Positions 1 through 7,396 of a stretch of DNA of 18,617 nt are shown one piece after another; position 1 is the stretch's first letter, and every line of letters begins with the position of its first letter. The DNA lies in NCBI GenBank assembly GCA_913061335.1, contig CAJXTP010000030.1, positions 1 to 18,617 on the forward strand, given 5' to 3'. Position numbers and translations under genes: made by a program. Under the pieces are notes generated by a model. The model ran no database searches, was not told the origin of the DNA, and was given only the letters and a program-made list of their open reading frames with translations. The DNA is from an uncultured Loktanella sp. (lineage in GTDB: Bacteria; Pseudomonadota; Alphaproteobacteria; Rhodobacterales; Rhodobacteraceae).

Positions 1-702
1 GATCAACCGCTTGAAATAAAACACCTGATCGGCAAGGGCGATCGGATCACCGTGCCGCAAATTGATCTCAAGCTGACCTGCGCCGCCTTCTTGCGTGATG
101 CCGTCAATCTCGATCCCCTGAATTTCAGCGTATTCATAGATGTCGTCGATCACGGGACCATAGTCGTCGACCGCTGACATTGAATAGGCTTGGCGGCCCG
201 CGGCTGGACGGCCTGTGCGGCCCATCATAGGCTCAATCGGCTTGGCCGGATCAATGTTGCGCGCGACCAAATAGAATTCCATTTCGGGTGCGACCACGGG
301 GGTCCATCCTTGTTTGTGGTAAAGATCGACCACGCGTTTGAGCACATTGCGCGGGGCAAATTCAACAGGGTCGCCTTTTTGGTCGAACGCATCGTGGATG
401 ACTTGCAAAGTACCATCATCGGCCCACGGCGCGGCACTTGCGGTCGCCATGTCCGGTTTGAGGGTCATGTCAGGTTCAGTAAAACCGCCGGGGCCAGCGG
501 CCTCGCCCCAATCGCCGGTAATGGTTTGAAAAAAGATCGAATTTGGCAGGTGGAAATAGGGCTGTTTTTCCCATTTGGATGCTGGCACAGCCTTGCCCCG
601 CGCAATACCGGGTAAGTCGGCGATCACGCATTCGACCTCGTCCAGTCGGTTGTTTTCCAAATAGGTTTGGGCGGCGGCAGGAATGTCATTAATCCAGCTC
701 AT
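1..702 (-). CDS. Glutamine-synthetase-like gamma-glutamyl ligase, 3' end missing at window edge
   Basis: Partial gene of 234 codons, open through base 1. The start ATG (702-700) gives MSWINDIPAAAQ, the same MSW opening as the paralogue at 1425-2756. Glutamine synthetase family features seen: the metal-binding EMEFYL strand (E140, E142) and EGGAGQLEIN around E205 and E212. The rest of the catalytic domain lies outside the window. The family ligates ammonia or an amine to the gamma-carboxyl of glutamate using ATP; members grouped with amidotransferases and transporters often act on amines (PuuA, GmaS-like) rather than making glutamine. Its ATG overlaps the TGA of the amidotransferase gene in an ATGA, so the two are probably translationally coupled. 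It is the last visible gene of the importer operon. The substrate cannot be read from the sequence. Confidence 0.9.
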   Translation of the reverse strand, partial: MSWINDIPAAAQTYLENNRLDEVECVIADLPGIARGKAVPASKWEKQPYFHLPNSIFFQTITGDWGEAAGPGGFTEPDMTLKPDMATASAAPWADDGTLQVIHDAFDQKGDPVEFAPRNVLKRVVDLYHKQGWTPVVAPEMEFYLVARNIDPAKPIEPMMGRTGRPAAGRQAYSMSAVDDYGPVIDDIYEYAEIQGIEIDGITQEGGAGQLEINLRHGDPIALADQVFYFKRLI

Positions 703-1382
703 GATACGCGCCTTTCGCGGAAAAACTGGGCGACCATTGCGGCCAGTTGTCGGTTTGCATTGGGTTTACCTATGTTGGCTTGCGCGGCGGCTAACAATGG
801 GTCGGGAACCACACCGGGGCCGCGTAGCGTTACCAACCCAGCAATCATCTGATCGCCAAATTCAGGATGTGGTTGCACGGTAAATGCTTGGCGACCGTAT
901 ACCACGGCGGCGTTTTCGCAAAAATCGTTGCTGGCAATCGTTTGGGCACCTGCGGGCAGGGTTACGACTTGATCCTTGTGCCACGCATTTAATGCGATCT
1001 CATCGTCACCCCATTTGTATATTTGTCGCCCGACGGCCCATCCGCCATCAAATTTGACGACTTTGCCGCCAAGTGCTTGTGCAATGATTTGGTGGCCAAA
1101 GCAGATTCCAACCATCGGCACATCTGCGGTTTTCGCAGCGCGAATGAAGTCCTCAAGCAGAGGAATAAATGCGTGATCTTCATATGCGCCATGCTTGGAC
1201 CCCGTGATCAGCCATCCATCGCAGGACTGCACATTTGCAGGAAACTCCATGTCGACGACATGGAAAGCTTCGACTGTGAAACCTTCGTCGGCCAAGAAAC
1301 GCCCAAATATGGCATCGAGGTCACCAAGCTGCGCTTGGATTTCATCCGGCGCGTGGCCAGTTTGCAAAATACCGATTTTCAT
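699..1382 (-). CDS. Class I glutamine amidotransferase (GMP-synthase-type domain)
   Basis: 227 residues, a stand-alone class I (triad) glutamine amidotransferase domain. The nucleophile elbow GICFGHQ places the catalytic cysteine at C94, and QPHPEF gives H172 and E174 of the triad. GFGHQ-type elbows are typical of the GATase family that includes the GMP synthase glutaminase; the PuuD gamma-glutamyl-GABA hydrolase belongs to the neighbouring C26 group. Lying between two glutamine-synthetase-like genes, it could hydrolyse a gamma-glutamyl amide or release ammonia from glutamine; that is inference. It starts 42 nt after the upstream ligase and ends in a 4-nt ATGA overlap with the downstream one. 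No synthetase domain is fused to it, so it is not GuaA. Cytoplasmic; no signal peptide. Confidence 0.9.
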   Translation of the reverse strand: MKIGILQTGHAPDEIQAQLGDLDAIFGRFLADEGFTVEAFHVVDMEFPANVQSCDGWLITGSKHGAYEDHAFIPLLEDFIRAAKTADVPMVGICFGHQIIAQALGGKVVKFDGGWAVGRQIYKWGDDEIALNAWHKDQVVTLPAGAQTIASNDFCENAAVVYGRQAFTVQPHPEFGDQMIAGLVTLRGPGVVPDPLLAAAQANIGKPNANRQLAAMVAQFFRERRVS

Positions 1383-1424
1383 TGGTCACCGTGTTGGTTG
1401 ATTTGTTCTAGCCTAAAGCGCGGG

Positions 1425-2756
1425 TCAGACCGTGTCGAGGTAGAGATCAAGCTGCTCTTCTGGGGTCAGCTCTTTGAAGTGGTTCATTTCTTGCCGTTTG
1501 GTGCGCAGCAGGTTGTCGACCAGTTGGGTATTAAAGATGCGGCGCGACAACCGACCCTGATCAAAGGCGGTAATGGCGTCGGCCCATGTGCTGGGCAATT
1601 GCTGCAGCTTTTGATCATAGGCGCTGCCCGCGATCGGATCTGGGGCCTGCATTTTGTCCTCAATGCCGATCAAGGCAGACCCAAGTACGGCGGCCAAAAA
1701 CAGGTATGGGTTCACATCGCCACCTGCCACGCGGTGTTCAATCCGCCGCGCCTTAAAGCTGCCACCGGGCACGCGAATGGACGCGGTACGATTATCGTAG
1801 GCCCAGCAAATGGATGTCGGCGCATGTTGACCGGGGACCAGCCGTTCATAGCTGTTTCCGTGCGGTGCAAAAATCAGTGCGAGCTCTGGCATACCAGTAA
1901 GGCAGCCCGCGATCGCCTGCTTTAAGATGTCGGACCCTTCAAATGTGTCGTTGGCAAAGACGTTATCGCCATCTTTGTCGAGCACCGAGAAATGGGTGTG
2001 CAGGCCGTTGCCCGCGTAATCGGCGTAAGGTTTTGCCATAAATGACGCGGCCATGCCGTGGTTACGGGCCAATCCACGCACCAGCATCTTGAACAGCCAA
2101 GCGTCATCTGCGGCCTTGAGCGCGTCTGGGACGTGTTCCAGATTGACCTCGAACTGGCCAATGCCACCTTCGGAAATAGCGGCCTCTGCAGGAATACCCA
2201 TCGCGTCGCAGGCATCGTAAAGATCGTTGAAAAACTTATCAAAAGCATCAAGCGCGCGCAGCGACAGGATTTCGGCACCTGCACGGCGTTTGCCCGATTT
2301 TGGCGATTTCGGTTGCCGGATTTCGCGGCCACTGTCGTCGATCAGATAAAATTCCATCTCTGTCGCGACAACGGGGGTCAGGCCAAGGGCGGTATACTTT
2401 GCCACCACATTGGCCAGCGCGTGGCGCGGATCACCGTCAAATGGCGTGCCGTCCTCGTGGAATGACCACAGCGGTAGGATTGCAGACGGGGACGACAGCC
2501 ACGGCATGGGGACATAGCCCCGCTCGGTTGGCAGCAACACGCCGTCCGCATCGCCGGACTCGAACACCAGCGGGCTGTCGTCGATGTCTTCGCCCCAGAT
2601 ATCAAGGTTCAGAACGGACAGCGGAAACCGCGTGCCTTCTTCCTCTAGCTTGGCTGCGAAGCGCCGTGGAACACGTTTGCCACGGGCTTGGCCATTAAGA
2701 TCAGCAGCACCACACCGGACGTTGCGTACTTCGGGGTGATCGTCGAGCCAGCTCAT
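1425..2756 (-). CDS. Glutamine-synthetase-like gamma-glutamyl ligase (PuuA-like)
   Basis: 443 residues, full length for the PuuA/GlnT branch of the glutamine synthetase family. The N-terminal beta-grasp domain covers about residues 1-105. The catalytic domain shows EMEFYL (E133, E135), EGGIGQFEVNLEH (E196, E203), GLHTHFS (251-257, ATP and metal site), NSYERLVPG (301-309), NRTASIR (322-328) and RRIEHR (337-342). These are all the expected metal, nucleotide and glutamate-site signatures. Expected reaction: ATP-dependent formation of a gamma-glutamyl amide from glutamate and ammonia or an amine. Bacteria have separate GlnA for nitrogen assimilation, so a paralogue inside a transporter operon is more likely an amine or amino-acid ligase. 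It begins 3 nt after the stop of the HisM-like permease. Confidence 0.93.
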   Translation of the reverse strand: MSWLDDHPEVRNVRCGAADLNGQARGKRVPRRFAAKLEEEGTRFPLSVLNLDIWGEDIDDSPLVFESGDADGVLLPTERGYVPMPWLSSPSAILPLWSFHEDGTPFDGDPRHALANVVAKYTALGLTPVVATEMEFYLIDDSGREIRQPKSPKSGKRRAGAEILSLRALDAFDKFFNDLYDACDAMGIPAEAAISEGGIGQFEVNLEHVPDALKAADDAWLFKMLVRGLARNHGMAASFMAKPYADYAGNGLHTHFSVLDKDGDNVFANDTFEGSDILKQAIAGCLTGMPELALIFAPHGNSYERLVPGQHAPTSICWAYDNRTASIRVPGGSFKARRIEHRVAGGDVNPYLFLAAVLGSALIGIEDKMQAPDPIAGSAYDQKLQQLPSTWADAITAFDQGRLSRRIFNTQLVDNLLRTKRQEMNHFKELTPEEQLDLYLDTV

Positions 2757-2759
2757 GAT

Positions 2760-3569
2760 TTACCTAATAATTTGGGGACGGAACTTGATTTTTGCACGCC
2801 GTTCTTGGGGGAGGTGGCGGTTAAGCCGTGCGTTGACGGCGCCAAAAATGGAAATGACGATCAGCGTGAGGATGATGAAATACATCGCCAGAATGGGGTA
2901 GGGCACAAACGGGTTGAATGTCTTATCCGCAAAATAGCTCGCGTAATAGAGCGCGTCACCTTTTTGTTGTTTCGCCGGAAAACCGCTGAAGAACACAAGC
3001 GTTGTTGCATGGAACAAAAAGATCGCCTCGTTGGTATACGCAGGCCACGCAAGCCGCAGCATTGTGGGCCAGATTACACGGCGGAACCGCGACCAACCTT
3101 GCAGACCGTAGGCATCAGCAGCTTCGGTATCACCTTTGGGGATCGATTGCAGCGCGCCATAGAATATCTCGGCTGTGTAGGCAGACGTGTTGAAAAACAG
3201 CACAACCAATGCCCCAAGCCATGCGGACGTCAGTGGCGAGAAGAACGGAATAACGCTTTTGAGCGATAAGAACAGGAAGTATGCAAAGAAAAACTGGATG
3301 AACAGCGGCGAGCCACGGAACAAAAAGATGAACCATTCGGCTGGTTTGCGCAGCCATGCGGAACGGGCAGTTTTGCCCAATGCCAGTGTTGTTGCGAGGA
3401 AAAATCCTGCGATCAACGCGCAGATGCCAAAATAAATGTTCCAGATCATGCCAGACCCGATCAGCGTAAACTGCTGGCACAGGGTGAAATCAGTGCGTGG
3501 TAACAAGCGTTCGCCGACCCCTTGGGACCGCAGGCCGTAGTCCATGATGGTCTGGATGCAGTCTTCCAT
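2760..3569 (-). CDS. Amino-acid ABC transporter permease, HisM-like
   Basis: 269 residues, polar amino-acid transporter permease of the inner membrane. The EAA loop that docks on the ATPase is at about 148-168 (GDTEAADAYGLQGW). The stretch RGSPLFIQFFF (85-95) matches the HisM/ArtM pattern RGTPLLVQ. About five hydrophobic segments can be seen: 42-64, 78-104, 115-140, 172-195 and near 225-245. The first 40 residues form a polar extension with C4 and C31 before the first membrane segment, longer than in enteric HisM. The ATG overlaps the TAA of the preceding permease by one base (TAATG), so translation is coupled and the two presumably form a heterodimer. The C-terminal tail is basic. Confidence 0.93.
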   Translation of the reverse strand: MEDCIQTIMDYGLRSQGVGERLLPRTDFTLCQQFTLIGSGMIWNIYFGICALIAGFFLATTLALGKTARSAWLRKPAEWFIFLFRGSPLFIQFFFAYFLFLSLKSVIPFFSPLTSAWLGALVVLFFNTSAYTAEIFYGALQSIPKGDTEAADAYGLQGWSRFRRVIWPTMLRLAWPAYTNEAIFLFHATTLVFFSGFPAKQQKGDALYYASYFADKTFNPFVPYPILAMYFIILTLIVISIFGAVNARLNRHLPQERRAKIKFRPQIIR

Positions 3570-4375
3570 TATGCGGCCGCCTTGCGTTGGGCTTCGCCAC
3601 CAGCTGTGGCTTGGCCATGGGTCAGGCGCGCCATGATCCGGTCGAGCACAAGCTCAGATACTTTGGTGAAGCACAGATAGAATACGAGCAAAAAGAAGAA
3701 ATACCACATCCGCCAGTCAGCATGCGGATAGTCGGTAAAGCGCGGCGTTTTGGTGCCGCCAAGTTCGCGCGACCAATACACGATATCTTCAACGCCGAGC
3801 AGGAACAATAACGGGGTGGCTTTGATCAGCACCATCCACAGGTTCGACAGGCCGGGCAAGGCAAAGACCCACATTTGGGGCACAAGTACGCGCCAGAAAG
3901 TTTGGCGGCGGGTCATGCCGTAGGCTTCGGCGGTCTCCAACTGTCCATGTGGGACGGCGCGCATCGCGCCAAACAACACGTTGGCGGCAAACGCGCCAAA
4001 GACAATTGAGAACGTCAGAACCGCGAGCATAAAGCCGTATGTTTCGTGGATCCATTGCGGTGAATTGCCCAAGGGTAGTTTGGCTGCGGTGCAAACGACA
4101 AAATCGTTGCCCTGACGGATGGAGTCAGTCCAATCAGGGCATTTCCACTTGTGGCGCAGGTATTCGAGGCCTTGATCAAGTGCGATAACGAAGAACAGGA
4201 AAAACGCGATGTCGGGGATGCCACGTACAATCGCGATGTATGATTTGCCGAACCAGCGGAGCGGCGCGATATTGCTGCGGGCCGCCGATGCACCGCCAAA
4301 GCCAAAGGCCAAGGCGACAGGGGCCGTTATCGCAAGCAGCAAAAGCACGGTGCCAAACGACCAATACAGCCCCAT
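3569..4375 (-). CDS. Amino-acid ABC transporter permease, HisQ-like (true start probably further upstream)
   Basis: 268 residues from the ATG at 4375. The pattern RGIPDIAFFLFF (51-62) matches HisQ/ArtQ (RGVPDLV), and the EAA loop is at about 148-168 (GQLETAEAYGMTRRQTFW). Hydrophobic segments lie at about 5-27, 45-67, 113-138, 168-194 and 222-245. A polar insert at 76-110 with C79 and C95 is larger than in enteric HisQ and probably periplasmic. The reading frame stays open upstream of the ATG to 4465 and encodes a protein-like stretch including CADPSTLEG and WLSCYLTTGKH, but contains no ATG, GTG or TTG. The real start may be ATT at 4453, or a base may have been lost in the nearby T-run. It couples by TAATG to the HisM-like gene. 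Confidence 0.88.
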   Translation of the reverse strand: MGLYWSFGTVLLLLAITAPVALAFGFGGASAARSNIAPLRWFGKSYIAIVRGIPDIAFFLFFVIALDQGLEYLRHKWKCPDWTDSIRQGNDFVVCTAAKLPLGNSPQWIHETYGFMLAVLTFSIVFGAFAANVLFGAMRAVPHGQLETAEAYGMTRRQTFWRVLVPQMWVFALPGLSNLWMVLIKATPLLFLLGVEDIVYWSRELGGTKTPRFTDYPHADWRMWYFFFLLVFYLCFTKVSELVLDRIMARLTHGQATAGGEAQRKAAA

Positions 4376-4493
4376 GTGCTTGCCTGTGGTCAGGTAACAC
4401 GACAGCCACGTAAAGCCTTCAAGGGTTGATGGATCGGCGCAATATGAAAAAATGTGAACACCCGTCTAAAAGGGTTGGATAGTGAGTAATTGG

Positions 4494-4541
4494 AAAAAAG
4501 CGAGGCAGGGTGCACGCCCCGATCATGCGACCGGAGCGCGC
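4494..4541 (-). terminator. Stem-loop between binding-protein and permease genes (probable attenuator or RNA-stabilising hairpin)
   Basis: Read on the minus strand, arms 4541-4529 and 4524-4512 can form a 13-bp stem (three G-T pairs) closed by the 4-nt loop GCAT. A run of six T lies at 4499-4494, 12 nt beyond the stem, which is too far for a textbook intrinsic terminator. It begins 8 nt after the binding-protein stop codon. Such hairpins between binding-protein and permease genes are known to raise binding-protein mRNA relative to the membrane subunits, by partial termination or 3' protection. That role here is inference. Confidence 0.55.
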
Positions 4542-4549
4542 GATTTGGT

Positions 4550-5278
4550 TTATTCAAACAGGCCAGCGTCTGGAAGCCATTCGGCGATCAGCGCGTTCAA
4601 TGTACCATCTGCTTTCATGGACATAATTGCTGCGTCGAACTTTGCTTTCAGTTCAGCGTCGGACTGGCGCATGCCGATACCGATGCCGCCGCCGATCATG
4701 ACCTCTTGGGCCACCAAGGACAGCTCAGAGTCTGCTTCTGCGATTGGCATCAGGAAAGATTTGTCAGCCAGAACCGCGTCTGCTTCGCCATTTTTCACAG
4801 CTGCAACTGTTTCGTCAGGTGTTGCAAATTCCAAAAGGGTTGCACCCGTGGATGCAACGTATGCGGCTTGGATCGTACCGGACTGAGCTGCAATCACGCC
4901 GGTTGTCAGGTCTGTCGCATCGTTCATTGTCAAGAATGATGATGGATCGGGCAGTGTGTACTGCTCGGAGAATGCGATGACTTCCATGCGCTCGTCTGTG
5001 ACGGACATGCCTGCGATGATTGTGTCATAGTTGCCGGACACGAGGTTTGGGATAATGCTGTCCCACTCGTTTGTAACCCATTCGCAAGTCAGTTCAGCGC
5101 GCAAGCAAAGCTCGTCGCCCAAATGGCGCTCAAAGCCGTCAACTTCGCCAGCGTCGTTGAGGAAGTTATACGGAGGGTAGGCGCCTTCGGTGCCCATACG
5201 GATAACGCCGTGCGAGTCAGCAAGTGCCGCGCCAGCAGTCAATGCGAGGACCGCAGTAGTAAGGATAAGGTTTTTCAT
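4550..5278 (-). CDS. Periplasmic amino-acid-binding protein of ABC importer (SBP family 3)
   Basis: 242 residues from the ATG at 5278. A clear signal peptide spans 1-20 (MKNLILTTAVLALTAGAALA), cut before DSHG. Family 3 features: GTEGAYPPYNF at 29-39, WDSIIPNL, the ligand segment AGMSVTDER with R97, which in LAO/HisJ-type proteins holds the substrate alpha-carboxylate, and D167 in GEADAVLAD, at the position that binds the alpha-amino group. C58 and C65 match the conserved disulfide of LAO-binding protein. The ligand is therefore probably an amino acid or one still bearing an amino-acid head group; side-chain specificity is unclear. A second in-frame ATG lies at 5281. The GGGAG at 5290-5286 sits 7 nt from the 5278 ATG and only 4 nt from the other, favouring 5278. 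Confidence 0.93.
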   Translation of the reverse strand: MKNLILTTAVLALTAGAALADSHGVIRMGTEGAYPPYNFLNDAGEVDGFERHLGDELCLRAELTCEWVTNEWDSIIPNLVSGNYDTIIAGMSVTDERMEVIAFSEQYTLPDPSSFLTMNDATDLTTGVIAAQSGTIQAAYVASTGATLLEFATPDETVAAVKNGEADAVLADKSFLMPIAEADSELSLVAQEVMIGGGIGIGMRQSDAELKAKFDAAIMSMKADGTLNALIAEWLPDAGLFE

Positions 5279-5303
5279 CATTATTCTCCCGATTTTGATG
5301 ATA

Positions 5304-6080
5304 TTATGTCGGCTGCGTTGCAGATAGAAATCCGCGCAGCCGGTCGGTTTTTGGGGCCCCAAAGAGTGTCTCTGGCGGGCCTTCTTCTTCGATTTTCCCT
5401 TGGTGTAGGAAAACCACATGGTCGCTCACGTCCGCGGCAAGCCGCATGTCGTGTGTAACGATGATCATTGTGCGCCCTTCGGCGGCCAAGTCCTTGATGA
5501 CTTTGATGACCTCTTGTTCCAATTCTGGATCAAGCGCGCTTGTGGGTTCGTCGAACAATAGCGCCTTGGGTTCCATGCAAAGTGCGCGCGCAATCGCGGC
5601 GCGCTGTTGTTGGCCACCAGAAAGCTGGGCCGGAAACACATCGCATTTGTCGCCGATACCCACCTTGTTCAAATATTTTCGTGCGGAGGCTTCGACCTCG
5701 GCGCGGTCCCGTTTTAGGACAGTGACAGGGGCTTCCATGACGTTTTGCAAGATCGTCATATGCGCCCAAAGGTTAAACTGCTGAAATACCATCGACAGGT
5801 TTGTGCGGATACGGGTGATCTGCGCGCGGTCAGATGGCCGTCGATTCAGGCCGTTGCCTTTCCATGACACGGGTTCACCGCAAAACAAAACATCGCCCTG
5901 TTGGCTGTCTTCGAGCAAGTTCGCACAGCGCAAAAGCGTGGATTTGCCGGAGCCCGAAGACCCGATCAATGATACGACATGACCCGCAGGCGCAGAAATA
6001 TCGACGCCTTTCAACACTTCCAAAGCCCCATAGGATTTATGAAGGTCGCGAATTTCGATGACTGGTGTGTCTGTTGTCAC
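5304..6080 (-). CDS. Amino-acid ABC transporter ATPase (HisP-like)
   Basis: 258 residues with every ABC motif: Walker A GSSGSGKST (40-48), Q-loop FQQFNLW (99-105), signature LSGGQQQR (153-160), Walker B ALLFDEPTSALD (173-184) and H-loop H210. The pattern LSGGQQQRAAIARAL and the insert before the Q-loop are those of polar amino-acid uptake ATPases (HisP, GlnQ, OccP). It powers import through the two permeases encoded downstream. The start is GTG (6080-6078); no strong Shine-Dalgarno sits close to it, with only a weak AAAAG-type stretch near -10. It is the first gene of the importer operon, and 22 to 25 nt separate it from the binding-protein start, leaving room for the GGGAG ribosome site. Confidence 0.94.
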   Translation of the reverse strand: MTTDTPVIEIRDLHKSYGALEVLKGVDISAPAGHVVSLIGSSGSGKSTLLRCANLLEDSQQGDVLFCGEPVSWKGNGLNRRPSDRAQITRIRTNLSMVFQQFNLWAHMTILQNVMEAPVTVLKRDRAEVEASARKYLNKVGIGDKCDVFPAQLSGGQQQRAAIARALCMEPKALLFDEPTSALDPELEQEVIKVIKDLAAEGRTMIIVTHDMRLAADVSDHVVFLHQGKIEEEGPPETLFGAPKTDRLRGFLSATQPT

Positions 6081-6166
6081 TGGGTTTGTAGCTTTTCGTT
6101 ATTCCACCGATGAGTAGGGCCTATTTTATGCGCATTAGCAACGGGCGGATGCGACTTTCCGCAGCG
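6081..6166 (-). promoter_or_regulatory. 86-bp leader likely carrying the importer-operon promoter
   Basis: The only gap of any size between the PhnD-like gene and the ATPase gene, both on the minus strand. It has an AT-rich stretch (6117-6131 on the plus strand, with TATTTTATG) but I could not find a convincing -35/-10 pair or a symmetrical operator. Read-through from the upstream gene is also possible, as no terminator hairpin is visible. Confidence 0.3.
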
Positions 6167-6925
6167 TTAGGCGTCAATAGTTTGAGGCAAGGGCGGCATT
6201 GGCAGATCATAGTCGGCATCCGGTAACGATACGATCTGTCTTAGACCAAGTGATTCTTGATCTTGTTCATTAAGACCCGCAATCGCGTCTGCAATGGATG
6301 AAAAATGGGTTGCGGGGTCTTGGCCTTGATGCGTGATGAACGTCATGCATGGCGCATGACCGGTTACGCCAACCACCCGAAGATCAGCTGCTTGAGGCAT
6401 ATCGCGCTGTTGCTGCATCCATGTTTGCGCGTCAATCGCGGCGATGTCGGCACGGCGATCAGCAACCATAGCAGCACTGCGGTCATGAGATCCGGTAATC
6501 ATTGGGGCGCGAAACAGGCAACCTTTGCTTTGTGCCCAAGCTTGCGGTGCGCCGTATCCAGAATGCGACATCAGGCTATTGGCCGCAAAACGGGCCTTCA
6601 CGAAATCGCGCGGGGTGTCGCCGGCCGCGTCGCGGTGAACCAGAAAAACGCTATTGTAATGCCCCGCTGGGCAATCCGAAATACCATAGTCGGCAGCCCC
6701 GATTATGGTCACTTTATCCAGAAAATTGGCGCGCAACGGAAGGTTGCAAATTTGACCCAGAACCAGATCAGGTCGGCCCCACCCAGTCATATAATTTGTT
6801 TCGCGGTCTAGCGCGTCAGGGGCGGTGATCCCAGATGCGCGCAAGTTGTCGCGTACCAACATCCAGAACGCGTCATGCGCCGACCTGTTTGCAGGGCGGT
6901 CGTACATCGGCAGGCTGGCGATCAC
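6167..6925 (-). CDS. PhnD/transferrin-fold substrate-binding-like protein without signal peptide
   Basis: 252 residues resembling the phosphate/phosphonate PhnD-type periplasmic-binding fold: an opening LPMYDRP, then GWGRPDLVLGQICNLPLR, an inter-lobe region near VTIIGAADYGISDCPAG, and ADRRADIAAIDAQTW, the equivalent of the PhnD second-lobe helix. No signal peptide or lipobox is present, so it probably acts in the cytoplasm and not as a transporter subunit; no permease or ATPase of the phosphonate type is nearby. GTG start at 6925 overlaps the TGA of the TerB-like gene (GTGA), indicating coupling. A second start at the ATG 18 bases in (6907) is possible. Function unknown; a sensory or ligand-binding role is only a guess. 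Confidence 0.8.
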   Translation of the reverse strand: MIASLPMYDRPANRSAHDAFWMLVRDNLRASGITAPDALDRETNYMTGWGRPDLVLGQICNLPLRANFLDKVTIIGAADYGISDCPAGHYNSVFLVHRDAAGDTPRDFVKARFAANSLMSHSGYGAPQAWAQSKGCLFRAPMITGSHDRSAAMVADRRADIAAIDAQTWMQQQRDMPQAADLRVVGVTGHAPCMTFITHQGQDPATHFSSIADAIAGLNEQDQESLGLRQIVSLPDADYDLPMPPLPQTIDA

Positions 6926-7356
6926 TTAGATGCTTCAATCGCGATGCGCGCAGCATTGCTGTCTTGATCGGTCACGCCCAACATCGGGGCGATCATGCGC
7001 ATCAGGCTGTTTTCCTCTGCGGACCGTTCGCCATCCGCCAGCACAATTTCCCACATAGACACGACCACTGCGCGGCGGTCGTCGTAAGGCACGGCATCCT
7101 TGATGGCGCGTGTGAACCGAACAGTATCGGGGGCTTCTTTTTCCAGCGATTCGCAGTCGGCGCGCAGATCACTTGGATCAGAAAGGCCATAGCGGGCGGA
7201 CAATATGGCGTCGATGCGGGCGACCTCAATGGCGGCATAGTCACCATCGGACCGCGCAAGGCGGACAAGCAATGCGCCAAGCGCCAAACGTGCATCAGTA
7301 TCCGCAAGCGGCGCAGGGGCGGGGTCGGTCAAACGACGAAGGAGATCAGCAAACAT
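6922..7356 (-). CDS. TerB-like (tellurite resistance family) protein
   Basis: 144 residues from ATG 7356 (MFADLLRRL), mostly helical. TerB-family features: LALGALLVRLARSDGDY with D37 and D39, and the symmetric second acidic loop IVLADGERSAEE (105-115), the two metal-binding-like loops of the TerB four-helix repeat. I chose 7356 over further upstream starts because the added N-terminal residues look non-native and would run back towards the DUF1330 gene. There is no good Shine-Dalgarno; AT-rich TATATCATA sits just upstream. Single TerB domains are common in alphaproteobacteria without a tellurite operon, so resistance should not be assumed. It couples by GTGA to the PhnD-like gene. Confidence 0.8.
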   Translation of the reverse strand: MFADLLRRLTDPAPAPLADTDARLALGALLVRLARSDGDYAAIEVARIDAILSARYGLSDPSDLRADCESLEKEAPDTVRFTRAIKDAVPYDDRRAVVVSMWEIVLADGERSAEENSLMRMIAPMLGVTDQDSNAARIAIEASK

Positions 7357-7396
7357 ACTGTATGATATAGGGCGGCTTGCAAGGGGCGGAAACCCC

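Noticed and set aside
1023..1925. 300-codon open frame on the plus strand
   Set aside because: It lies opposite the amidotransferase and ligase genes, which have complete family motifs; its own translation shows no recognisable domain.
6167..6925. PhnD-like protein as the binding subunit of the adjacent ABC importer
   Set aside because: It has no signal peptide, and the importer already has its own secreted family 3 binding protein.
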